DNA from: Streptomyces tardus
GTDB lineage: Bacteria > Actinomycetota > Actinomycetes > Streptomycetales > Streptomycetaceae
Direction of reading: 5' to 3'
NCBI RefSeq assembly: GCF_018101125.2
Contig: NZ_JAELVF020000001.1
Span: 4,555,962 to 4,615,455 of the forward strand
DNA: 59,494 nt
This document shows positions 19,838-27,589 of this stretch, piece after piece. How positions within the stretch are numbered: position 1 is the stretch's first letter; each line of letters starts with the position of its first letter. The notes under the pieces were generated by a model that did not search any database, had not been told where the DNA came from, and saw only the letters and a program-made list of their open reading frames with translations. Both the position numbers and the translations under genes were made by a program.

Positions 19838-20760
19838 CGACCACACCACCCGAGCGCACCGTCTTCCTGCTGACCCACACCGGCCGCCGTGCGGCGCTGC
19901 GCAGCGCCGAGCTGCTCGCCGGGAGCCTGCTGCGCGAAGGCGTGGCCGTACGGGTGCCGGCCGAGGAGGCGGCCCTGCTGCCGCTGCCGGACCAGCAGCC
20001 CGGCGTACAGGTCGTCGAGCCCGGCGGGGAGCAGCTGGAGGGGTGCGAGCTGCTGATCGTGCTGGGCGGCGACGGCACGCTGCTGCGGGGCGCCGAGTTC
20101 GCCCGCGCCTCCGGTGTGCCCATGCTCGGCGTCAACCTCGGCCGGGTCGGCTTCCTGGCCGAGGCGGACCGGGACGACCTGGACGAGGTGGTGAGCCGGG
20201 TCGTCGCGCGGGACTACGAGGTCGAGGAGCGGATGACCCTGGACGTCGAGGTGCGCAACGGCGGGCCGGACGCCGACGTCTGCTACCGCGGCTGGGCGCT
20301 GAACGAGGCCTCGGTCGAAAAGGCTTCCCGAGAGCGGATGTTGGAGGTCGTCACCGAGGTCGACGGCCGCCCCGTGACCCGCTTCGGCTGCGACGGCGTC
20401 GTCTGCGCCACGCCCACCGGCTCCACCGCGTACGCCTTCTCCGCCGGCGGGCCCGTGGTGTGGCCGGAGGTGGAGGCGCTGCTGATGGTCCCGATCAGTG
20501 CCCACGCACTGTTCGCCAAGCCGATGGTGACCGCACCCGGCTCGGTGCTCGCGGTGGAGGTGCAGCCGCAGACCCCGCACGGAGTGCTGTGGTGCGACGG
20601 CCGCCGCACCGTGGAGCTGTCGCCCGGCGCCCGGGTGGAGGTGCGGCGCGGCGCGGTGCCGGTGCGCCTGGCGCGGCTGCATCGGGCACCGTTCACCGAC
20701 CGGCTGGTGGCCAAGTTCGCGCTGCCGGTGGCCGGTTGGCGCGGAGCGGCGCAGCGCTGA
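19834..20760 (+). CDS. ppnK: NAD kinase
   Basis: This 308-residue enzyme phosphorylates NAD to NADP. Family motifs: GGDGT (78-82) in the nucleotide site, the glycine-rich GVNLGRVGFLAE, ALNEASVEK with the conserved NE, and the DGVVCATPTGSTAYAFSAGGP block. The GTG start at 19834 overlaps the tlyA stop; upstream in-frame codons belong to tlyA in another frame. The length is typical. NADP supply is a housekeeping function and does not depend on these neighbours, but the gene is cotranscribed with tlyA. Confidence 0.95.
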
Positions 20761-20862
20761 CGGCGCCGGGCCCTGTATCACAGGAGACCGCCGCACACCG
20801 CGATCGGCGCGGGGAACCGCCGTGCCCACGGGGCACGTCGCGGCGCGGGCCGGGAACCTCGT

Positions 20863-22608
20863 ATGGTCGTATCCGTGTTGGAGGAGATGCGGATCCAGAC
20901 CCTGGGCGTGATCGACGACGCCGCGTTCGAGCTGTCCCCCGGTTTCACGGCGGTGACGGGTGAGACGGGCGCGGGGAAGACGATGGTCGTCACCAGTCTC
21001 GGGCTGCTGCTCGGCGGTCGCGCCGACGCCGGGCTCGTACGGGCGGGAGCCGACTCCGCCGTGGTGGAGGGGCGGTTCGCGCTCGGCCGGGACGCGCCGG
21101 CGGCCCGGCGCGCGGTCGAGGCCGGTGCCGAACTCGACGACGGCACCGTGCTGTTGATCAGCCGTACGCTTTCGGCGGAGGGCCGCAGCAGGGCCTACGT
21201 GGGCGGCCGGTTCGCACCGGTCGGGTTGCTGACGGAGCTGAGCGCCGACCTGGTCGCCGTCCACGGCCAGACCGACCAGCAGGGCCTGCTGCGCCCCGCA
21301 CGCCAGCGCAAGGCACTGGACCGCTACGCCGGCGATGCGGTGGCCGCACCGCTGGCCGCCTACGGCGAGGCGTACGGACGGCTGCGTCGGGTCGTCGAGG
21401 AGCTGGCCGAGCTCACCGACCGCGCCAGGGAGCGGGCCCAGGAGGCCGACCTGCTGCGGTTTGGGCTGGAGGAGATCGGAGCCGCCGAGCCCCGGCCCGC
21501 CGAGGACACCGAACTCGCCGCCGAGGCCGAGCGGTTGGGCCACGCCGAAGCGCTCGGCGCCGCGGCGGCGTCCGCCCACGCGGCGCTGACGGGCGACCCC
21601 GCCGACCCCGAGTCCGTGGACGCGGGGACCGTGGTCGCCGGTGCGAGCCGCGCCCTGGAAGCGGTACGCGCCCACGACGGTCGGCTCGCCGCCCTCGCCG
21701 ACCGGCTCGGCGAGGTCCAGATCCTCCTCGGTGACATCGGCGGCGAGCTCGCGGGTTACGTGGACGATCTGGAGGCCGACCCCCTGCGGCTGGCCGCGGT
21801 GGAGGAGCGCCGCGCCGCGCTGGCCCAGCTCACCCGCAAGTACGGCGAGGACATCGCGGCCGTTCTGCAGTGGGCGCAGGACAGCGCCGCCAAACTGACC
21901 GAACTCGACGGCGACGACGACCGGATCGCAGCTCTCACCGAGGAGCGCGACGCGCTGCGTGCCGAACTGGCCCGGTTCGCCGTGCAGTTGACCGGTGCGC
22001 GCAGTGCGGCGGCCGAGTCGCTGGCCGTGGCGGTGACGGCCGAGCTCGGAGAGCTCGCCATGCCGCACGCCGGAGTGACGTTCTCGGTGCGCCAGAGCGA
22101 GGACCCGGAGGGCCTGGAGTGCGGCGACCGCGTACTGGCATACGGACCGCAGGGGACCGACGAGGTCGAACTCCTGCTCGCCGCCCACCCCGGTGCCCAG
22201 CCCCGACCGATCGCCAAGGGCGCCTCGGGCGGTGAGCTGTCGCGGGTGATGCTCGCGGTCGAGGTGGTGTTCGCGGGCTCCGACCCGGTGCCGACCTATC
22301 TCTTCGACGAGGTCGACGCGGGGGTCGGGGGCAAGGCGGCGGTGGAGGTCGGCCGCAGACTCGCCCGACTGGCCCGCAGCGCCCAGGTGGTCGTGGTCAC
22401 CCACCTTCCGCAGGTCGCCGCCTTCGCCGACCGCCATCTGGTGGTGGAGAAGACCAACGACGGCTCGGTCACCCGCAGCGGAGTGCAGTCCGTCGTCGGC
22501 GAGGACCGGGTCCGGGAACTCTCCCGGATGCTGGCCGGCCAGGAGGACTCGGAACTGGCCCGCGCCCACGCCCAGGAGCTGCTCGCCGCGGCCCGCTCCG
22601 ACGACTGA
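20863..22608 (+). CDS. recN: DNA repair protein RecN
   Basis: This 581-residue SMC-like ATPase acts in double-strand break repair. The N-terminal ATP-binding head has Walker A GETGAGKT (33-40); a central coiled-coil region rich in Ala, Glu, Arg and Leu (about 160-400) follows; the C-terminal head has the signature ASGGELSRVMLA, Walker B YLFDEVDAGVGG and the H-loop VTHLPQVAAFAD. The start at ATG 20863 gives MVVSVLEEMRIQTLGVI; an internal GTG gives MLEEMRIQ and is possible. It lies 102 bp after ppnK with no clear terminator between, so it may be partly cotranscribed. Confidence 0.95.
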   Translation: MVVSVLEEMRIQTLGVIDDAAFELSPGFTAVTGETGAGKTMVVTSLGLLLGGRADAGLVRAGADSAVVEGRFALGRDAPAARRAVEAGAELDDGTVLLISRTLSAEGRSRAYVGGRFAPVGLLTELSADLVAVHGQTDQQGLLRPARQRKALDRYAGDAVAAPLAAYGEAYGRLRRVVEELAELTDRARERAQEADLLRFGLEEIGAAEPRPAEDTELAAEAERLGHAEALGAAAASAHAALTGDPADPESVDAGTVVAGASRALEAVRAHDGRLAALADRLGEVQILLGDIGGELAGYVDDLEADPLRLAAVEERRAALAQLTRKYGEDIAAVLQWAQDSAAKLTELDGDDDRIAALTEERDALRAELARFAVQLTGARSAAAESLAVAVTAELGELAMPHAGVTFSVRQSEDPEGLECGDRVLAYGPQGTDEVELLLAAHPGAQPRPIAKGASGGELSRVMLAVEVVFAGSDPVPTYLFDEVDAGVGGKAAVEVGRRLARLARSAQVVVVTHLPQVAAFADRHLVVEKTNDGSVTRSGVQSVVGEDRVRELSRMLAGQEDSELARAHAQELLAAARSDD

Positions 22609-22761
22609 ACGGTCCACCGCACGCGGACCGACGACCCGGCCTCAGCCGGGGCGTCGAGCGGCGGGCGACGGCCTGGGCGGTACGGCTGCACGGGCGGGAC
22701 GGGCTGCACGGGCTGTGCGCGCTGGACGCCGAACTCGCTGAGGACGCCGGGGCGTTGGGCT

Positions 22762-22796
22762 CTGGACGGGCTGGACGGGCTGGACGGGCTGGACGG
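22762..22796. repeat. 9-bp tandem repeat (CTGGACGGG) x4
   Basis: Four head-to-tail copies of CTGGACGGG, the last one lacking its final base, occur in the non-coding stretch after recN. Degenerate CTGCACGGG-type copies extend the pattern upstream to about 22685. Confidence 0.8.
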
Positions 22797-22812
22797 TACG
22801 GGCGCGTACCCA

Positions 22813-22846
22813 GAACTCGCCCACGGTGCCCGGCCGTTGTCGTCCG
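22813..22846. repeat. 34-bp direct repeat, copy 1
   Basis: This segment, starting GAACTCGCCCACGGTGCC and ending TTGTCGTCCG, recurs at 22905-22938 with a single T/C difference. The two copies start 92 bp apart. A shorter partial copy (GCCGAACTCGC) is found near 22729. Confidence 0.85.
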
Positions 22847-22904
22847 TACGGGTGGTTGGGGCGGTATCGCTGCCCGAGCGGAAGGGCGGTACGGGCTGAA
22901 CGCC

Positions 22905-22938
22905 GAACTCGCCCACGGCGCCCGGCCGTTGTCGTCCG
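22905..22938. repeat. 34-bp direct repeat, copy 2
   Basis: This is the second copy of the element at 22813-22846, starting GAACTCGCCCACGGCGCC. Both copies lie in the same orientation in non-coding DNA. Confidence 0.85.
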
Positions 22939-23240
22939 CCCCGGGGGTGCACCGCGCCCTGTCCGCGCCGGCGAGTACGGGCCCGGACGGGTGTGCGCCT
23001 CGCTCACCTCGTACGCCTCGTCCGCGCCGTGTGCCGATTGGCGTGTGCCGATTGGCGTGCCCGGGTTCCGTCCTCCCGTCCCGCCCCGTCCCGCCTCGTC
23101 CGTACCGCCCGGGCGGCGCCTGCGCCGCGCCCGGCGGAGTGGCAGGGCTGCCCGTCGCCGACCGCGCGGAGGCCGTGGAACGCCCGGGCCGGGGCGCCCG
23201 ACCAGCGGTTGCCGCGGACCTCGTGCGGCGGCCGTGCGTG

Positions 23241-23270
23241 CGCGGAGCGGGGGCGCGCCCCCGCTCCGCG
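23241..23270. terminator. 30-bp perfect palindrome, possible terminator
   Basis: CGCGGAGCGGGGGCG is followed directly by its reverse complement CGCCCCCGCTCCGCG. As RNA it would form a long GC hairpin with a minimal loop. It could end readthrough from recN before the glycosyltransferase gene about 180 bp downstream, or bind a dimeric protein; a terminator is the simpler reading. Confidence 0.55.
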
Positions 23271-23448
23271 GCCCGGTCGCGACCGGACTGACCAGTGTGA
23301 TTGCCGTGTTGACGGCCGGGACTGGCATCCTTGACCGGGACACCCGGTCGAACAACGCGTCCGTACACTCCGGTGACGGCACACTCCCCGCGATCGGGGC
23401 ACGCGTCCCCTCCCCGCCGACGCCTTACCCGTTTCCCGGAGCCCACCT

Positions 23449-24606
23449 GTGGTGAGTCGAACCCCGCGCTCCTCGCACCGCCGCGAGCCGCTGCACGTCG
23501 TCCAGGTCCTGAGCGGCCGTACCGACTCCGTGGGAGACCATGTCCGGTCGCTGGCCTCGGGGTTGGTGGCAAGAGGCGTACGGGTGACCGTGTGCGCGCC
23601 GCCCGCGGCGCAGGCGCGGCACCGGTTCAGTGAAGCGGGTGCGGAGTTCGTGGCGCTGCCGTGCGGCCATCCGGACCTCGTTGCGACGCTGCGGTCCGCA
23701 TGCGCCTCGGCGGACGTGGTGCACGCCCACGGACTGCGTGCCGGCCTGCTCGGCGACCTCGCCCTGAGCGGCAGACGCCGGCGTGCGCCGCTGGTTCTCA
23801 GCTGGCACCACCGCGCCCCGCGGGGCGGCGCGCAGGCCCGGGTGAACCGTTTGCTGGAGCGCAGGGCGGTGCGTGCCGCGCGCATCGTCCTGGGTGTCTC
23901 GTCGGATCTGGTGGCCAGAGCCCGGCACCGCGGCGCGCGGGACGCGAGGCTGGTGCCCGTCGACCTCGGAGCCCCGTTCCCCCGTGTGTCGAGGGCGGAG
24001 TCGGGTGCGGAGCGGCGGGAGAAGATCCGGGCTGAACTGGGCGCGGTGGACCGCCCGTTGATCGTCGCAGCCGGACCGCTGGAAGCGCACCAGGGATGCG
24101 AGTCCCTGCTCACCGCGGCACGCGGATGGCGGCAGCTCGAGCCGGTGCCGCTGGTCCTGCTCGCGGGGGAGGGCAGCAGGCGCACCGCGCTCCAACGCCG
24201 CATCGACGACGAGGGGTTGCCGGTGCGGCTGCTCGGGGCGCTGCCCGGCGGTTCGCGGTCGGCCGGTGACCCGCAGTGGGCCGGCGACGTGCTGGAGGTC
24301 GCGGATGTGGCGGTGCTGCCGGCCCGCCGCTCGCCCCGCTCGCCGCTGGCGCGGCACGCCATGGAGTGCGGTGTGCCGCTGGTCGCCGCCGTCGAAGGGG
24401 TACCCGAACTGGTCGGCGCCGCCGCGGTGTTGGTCCCGTACGCCGACGCGGACGCCCTGTGTGCGGAGGTCGGTGCGCTGCTGGAGGACTCCGGCAGACG
24501 GGCCGCGCTGGCCGCGCTGGGCAGGGTCCAGGCCGCCGCATGGCCGACCGAGGACGGCACCGTCAACCAACTTCTGGGCATCTACGACGAGTTGGTCGAG
24601 CTCTAG
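23449..24606 (+). CDS. GT4-like glycosyltransferase
   Basis: The 385-residue protein has the GT-B fold of family 4 glycosyltransferases: an N-terminal acceptor domain with HVVQVLSGRTDSVGDHVRSLASGL and ADVVHAHGLRAG, and a C-terminal nucleotide-sugar domain with PLIVAAGPLEAHQG, LLAGEG, and the donor-site region HAMECGVPLVAAVEGVPELVG. The usual E-x7-E donor motif is only partly present (MECGVPLVAA-VEGVPE). Donor and acceptor are unknown. The start is GTG 23449, with GGAG seven bases upstream; a second GTG follows immediately. It stands alone between recN and a convergent regulator gene. Streptomyces genomes often carry a related gene at this place. Confidence 0.87.
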   Translation: MVSRTPRSSHRREPLHVVQVLSGRTDSVGDHVRSLASGLVARGVRVTVCAPPAAQARHRFSEAGAEFVALPCGHPDLVATLRSACASADVVHAHGLRAGLLGDLALSGRRRRAPLVLSWHHRAPRGGAQARVNRLLERRAVRAARIVLGVSSDLVARARHRGARDARLVPVDLGAPFPRVSRAESGAERREKIRAELGAVDRPLIVAAGPLEAHQGCESLLTAARGWRQLEPVPLVLLAGEGSRRTALQRRIDDEGLPVRLLGALPGGSRSAGDPQWAGDVLEVADVAVLPARRSPRSPLARHAMECGVPLVAAVEGVPELVGAAAVLVPYADADALCAEVGALLEDSGRRAALAALGRVQAAAWPTEDGTVNQLLGIYDELVEL

Positions 24607-24720
24607 CACCTGCGCCGGACCGCGTCCGTACGGCCCCGGCCCTGCTCGTGGGCGTCCGGAGCCCGTGGCGCCGTACACACGGGTTCCCGGCCCTGGGGCG
24701 CAAACCCTCAGGCCCCGGCC

Positions 24721-25788
24721 TCAGGTGGAGTCCCGAACGACCAGCCGTGCAGGGGTGATCACCGGCCGGAGCTCGGTGGAGTCCTCCCGGCCGCCGGTGT
24801 TGCCGCCACCGGCCTCCAGAAGCCGCAGCAGAAGCTGGGCCATCATCCGTCCCATCTCCTCCACGTCCTGGTTCACCGTGGTGAGTGCGGGCTCCGACCA
24901 GTCCACCGCGGAGTCGAGATTGTCGTAGCCGACCACGGCCACGTCCTCCGGCAACCGCCGCCCCCGCGCCCGCAGTGTGCGCAGTGCACCGGACGCCATC
25001 AGATCGTTGCAGGCGAAAACCGCGTCGAGGTCCGGGCGCCGATCCAACAGTGTGGCCATCGCCTTCTCGCCGCCCACCGCGGTGAAGCCGCCCCGGGCGA
25101 CCAGCGACTCGTCGTAGGACAGCCCCGCGTCAGTCAGCGCCTGCCGGTAGCCGCTCAGCCGGTCCTGGGCCGAGGTCTGGTCCAGCGGGCCGGTGATCAC
25201 CGCGACCCTGCGCTGCCCCCGCTCCAGCAGGTGACGGGTGGCCTGCCGCGCGCCGTCGACGTTGTCGGTGTCGACGTAGAGCGGGCCGCCGCCCCGTTCG
25301 TGGTCCTCGGCGCCGACCCAGCCGGGGCGTCCGCCGAAGACGGTCGGCAACCGGGAGTCGGCGACCATCGCCGGCAGCGGGTCGTCGTGGTGCAGGGAGA
25401 ACATCAGCGCGCCGTCGACGTGCCCGCCCGACAGATAGCGGCCGATGCGCTCGTAGTCCGCGCGCTGTTCCACCAGAAGCAGCAGCAGCTGGATGTCCTG
25501 CCGGGACAACTCCCGGCTGATGCCCCGCAGTTGCTGGGCGAAGAAGGGGTCGGCGAAGACCCTGGTCTCCGGCTCGGCGATCACCACGGCCACCGCTCCG
25601 GTGCGACGGGTGACCAGGGAGCGGGCCGCCCGGTTCGGTACGTAGCCCAGCTCTTCGATCGACGCCGTCACCCGCGCCTGCACTTCGCCCCGCACGCCGG
25701 CGCCGCCGTTGACCACTCGCGAGACGGTGGCGCGTGAGACGCCCGCATGGGCGGCGACCGCTTCGAGTGTGGGCCGACTTCCGGACAC
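24721..25788 (-). CDS. LacI-family transcriptional regulator (CebR-like operator type)
   Basis: The 355-residue regulator has an N-terminal LacI helix-turn-helix (residues about 7-28, with GVSRATVSRVVNG) and hinge (YVPNRAARSL), then a periplasmic-binding-like sensor domain (DPFFAQQLRGISREL, HVDGALMFSLHHDDPL, RRVAVITGPLDQTSAQDRLSGY, DAVFACNDLMASGAL). It should repress sugar-use genes and be released by a sugar ligand. The recognition helix and overall sequence resemble cellobiose regulator CebR, and a near-match to the CebR operator lies 51 bp upstream, so it may regulate itself. The start is GTG 25788 with GAGGAG seven bases upstream. No sugar ABC transporter is nearby; the GH15 gene at 27.6 kb is the closest carbohydrate gene. 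Confidence 0.92.
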   Translation of the reverse strand: MSGSRPTLEAVAAHAGVSRATVSRVVNGGAGVRGEVQARVTASIEELGYVPNRAARSLVTRRTGAVAVVIAEPETRVFADPFFAQQLRGISRELSRQDIQLLLLLVEQRADYERIGRYLSGGHVDGALMFSLHHDDPLPAMVADSRLPTVFGGRPGWVGAEDHERGGGPLYVDTDNVDGARQATRHLLERGQRRVAVITGPLDQTSAQDRLSGYRQALTDAGLSYDESLVARGGFTAVGGEKAMATLLDRRPDLDAVFACNDLMASGALRTLRARGRRLPEDVAVVGYDNLDSAVDWSEPALTTVNQDVEEMGRMMAQLLLRLLEAGGGNTGGREDSTELRPVITPARLVVRDST

Positions 25789-25838
25789 TTTGTACTCCTC
25801 TGCTCTGACGGAGTCCCGCCCCTGTGACGGCGCACTCC

Positions 25839-25852
25839 GGGGAGCGCTCTCA
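25839..25852. promoter_or_regulatory. LacI/CebR-type operator candidate
   Basis: GGGGAGCGCTCTCA matches the CebR palindrome TGGGAGCGCTCCCA at 12 of 14 positions, with the central GGGAGCGCTC intact. It lies 51 bp upstream of the LacI-family gene start, a position suited to autorepression. The consensus is recalled from work on cellobiose regulation in Streptomyces. Confidence 0.6.
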
Positions 25853-26408
25853 GCCCCCGTGCTTCGAGCCTACGGCCCTCCTCGTCCGGTTCCGACCCGC
25901 CCGTACCCTCCGAGCCCCGTGCGCACCGCTCGCGGCTGCCCCGCCGAGGCGGGACCCGCCCCGCTACGAGGCGTTCGCACGCCTCCCACCACGCAAGAGG
26001 CTCTTCCAGCCCGGGGTCGAAACGCAGGTCGCGACAGTGCCGGGCGGCGGTGCGCGACGCCGGAACTCGCCCCCGGCAGGGCTGACCGAAACACATCGAT
26101 CCCGGCACGCGGCGTGCTACCGGCACCCGGCGCAGGAAAGACAGCCGCCGGGCCACCCGCCGGGTCGCAAACCGGTCCTGCACCCGGCCGGAATCCGGGC
26201 CACGAACGGGGCGGGCGCCGGGCGCCGGACCATGCGCCCGGCGCCGTGGCCCCGGCGCCGCTGCGGAGTTTCCGGTGGCGGTCCCGGCGGGTGGGGCGGT
26301 GGCTCCGGCCCACGGCTCTGTCGCTTTCTCGAACCGCCCGCAACGCGCCTCCGGGGCGAGCAGAGCGCCCCGGCAGACTCGATCCGCGCCGGCGGGCCGG
26401 ACGAGGGA
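25853..26408. other. Intergenic region (556 bp) without recognisable gene
   Basis: This region lies between the operator of the LacI-family gene and the end of the interrupted nucleotidyltransferase frame. Frames of 170-230 codons are open on both strands but are Pro/Arg/Gly-rich, lack ribosome binding sites and contain no motif that I know. Presumably it holds the promoter of the LacI-family gene. A short inverted repeat (AGGCGTTCGCACGCCT at 25970-25985) is the only other structure noted. Confidence 0.5.
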
Positions 26409-26615
26409 TCAGTGCGCGGGGTCGGTGTCGGAGAACGGCGTTGTCGGCGGGCGCTCGCGCTGGGCCAGGAGAGCGGTGTTCCCTGTGCGGACGAACTCTC
26501 GGGCCTGTAGGGCGCGTCGGGCCCGCCAGTCGTCGGAGGCAGCTGGACCGTCCGTCCCGTATCTGCGCCGGTGGATGTCCGCCACGACTGCCGTGGGTGC
26601 TCCCAGGGAGCGCAG
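26409..26615 (-). pseudogene. C-terminal remainder of the nucleotidyltransferase after an in-frame TAG
   Basis: Directly after the amber codon (26616-26618) the same frame continues for 68 codons to a TGA, reading LRSLGAPTAVVADIHRRRYG, then DDWRARRALQAREFVRTG. GC-rich third positions and a plausible helical composition continue without a break. Streptomyces aminoglycoside-nucleotidyltransferase-like proteins, as I recall them, end in just this kind of helical segment. A single CAG-to-TAG change would explain the stop. It is either a broken gene or a readthrough extension. Confidence 0.65.
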
Positions 26616-27218
26616 CTACTCGAGGGCCTCCCCTTTGGTGATCAACCGGCCGTCGCGGAGGGTCACCGATGCTCTCGCGAAGGTCGGCATTCCCAGGTCC
26701 ACCCAGATGTCCTGGAGCCACAGTTCCGCCTTGGCGTCGGCTGTCACGGGCAGCCAGCACTCCTCCAGTTCGGCACGGATGAACTCGGTCAGCTCCCGAT
26801 CGTTCACGCCGGGCAGCACGTCGACCGGCGGGGGCCCGCTCAGGACGACTGCTCCCAGGGCCAGTTCGCGACGGCTCACGGGGGTGACGGGGCGCTCGAA
26901 CCACTCGCCCATCGCCCAGGTCGGGTGCGCCCGCGCCGCATCTGACTCGTTGCCCCGGGGCACATAGGTGCAGTGCAGGGTCCGGGCGAGAGGGATGTCG
27001 GCAATCAACCGCCTGTGGACAGCTCGCAGTTCCTCCTGCCGCCGGTCGGTGAGTTCCGTGCCGACGAGCGCCACCAGATCGAGATCGCTGCGTCCTCCCT
27101 GATGGTCCCCCAGTGCCAGCGATCCGTGCGCCCACAGGGCCACCACGGGCACCACGGCACCGACATCGGAGGCGAAGCGTTCGAGCAGGGGCCCGACCTC
27201 GGCGGGGAGGTCACTCAC
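26616..27218 (-). CDS. Nucleotidyltransferase-domain protein (AadA-like), probably truncated
   Basis: The reading frame up to the TAG encodes 200 residues. The N-terminal nucleotidyltransferase domain has the catalytic pattern GSLALGDHQGGRSDLDLVAL (residues about 32-51), that is GS followed by the SDLDL metal-binding aspartates. The later part (RELALGAVVLSGPPPVDVLP, ELEECWLPVTADAKAEL) matches the helical C-terminal domain of AadA/DUF4111-type enzymes, which add AMP to a small hydroxylated substrate such as an aminoglycoside. The frame stops at LITKGEALE although homologous-looking sequence continues, so the protein probably lacks its last helices. The catalytic residues are kept, so partial activity is possible. 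The substrate is unknown. Confidence 0.8.
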   Translation of the reverse strand: MSDLPAEVGPLLERFASDVGAVVPVVALWAHGSLALGDHQGGRSDLDLVALVGTELTDRRQEELRAVHRRLIADIPLARTLHCTYVPRGNESDAARAHPTWAMGEWFERPVTPVSRRELALGAVVLSGPPPVDVLPGVNDRELTEFIRAELEECWLPVTADAKAELWLQDIWVDLGMPTFARASVTLRDGRLITKGEALE

Positions 27219-27589
27219 CGAGGTTGTCCCCGTACGGAGGTCGGTGGCGGAGGAGTCGGAGCGGGCTGTACCGGACCGGGCCCTGTTCTTCGACGGAGAA
27301 GGCGAAGGCTCCTTCTGTGCGTTCCCCAGGAGATCGAGCGGCGCGGATGCTCACGACAGATCCACTGCCACCGCCCTGTCGACTGTCGAATGCCCGTCCG
27401 AATCGAGGCGTCGGGCTCAGACCCGGCCGGGCAGACCCCAGCCTCGCGCCCTCTGCGACGACGTGACCCGGTCACCGAAACGCTGCCGGCCTGCCCGGCC
27501 GTACGGGCGTGAACCCTGTTGACGTGCCGGTCGCGGCACGGCACGACATCCGGTACGGCGAACGACGCGGGAAACAAATCCCACACGCC
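27219..27589. other. Intergenic region (371 bp)
   Basis: It lies between the start of the nucleotidyltransferase and the end of the GH15 gene, both on the minus strand. It must hold the promoter of the former and the terminator of the latter. A 7-bp hairpin (CGTGCCG-GTCG-CGGCACG, 27523-27540) close to the GH15 stop may be that terminator. Open frames here look like shadows. Confidence 0.5.

Larger units (their letters stand above)
22609..23448. other. Repeat-rich non-coding region (840 bp)
   Basis: Between recN and the glycosyltransferase gene lies GC-rich DNA full of short repeats: CTGGACGGG in four tandem copies (22762-22796), a 34-bp direct repeat with one mismatch (22813-22846 and 22905-22938), a 14-bp tandem repeat GTGTGCCGATTGGC (about 23033-23056), and a 30-bp perfect palindrome (23241-23270). 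Open frames exist on both strands but have Pro/Arg/Ser runs, no ribosome binding site and no domain. I see no gene. Confidence 0.6.

Noticed and set aside
25824..26510. A 228-codon plus-strand frame and a 171-codon minus-strand frame before the LacI-family gene.
   Set aside because: Pro/Arg/Gly-rich, without ribosome binding site or domain, and the plus-strand frame overlaps the better supported nucleotidyltransferase remainder.
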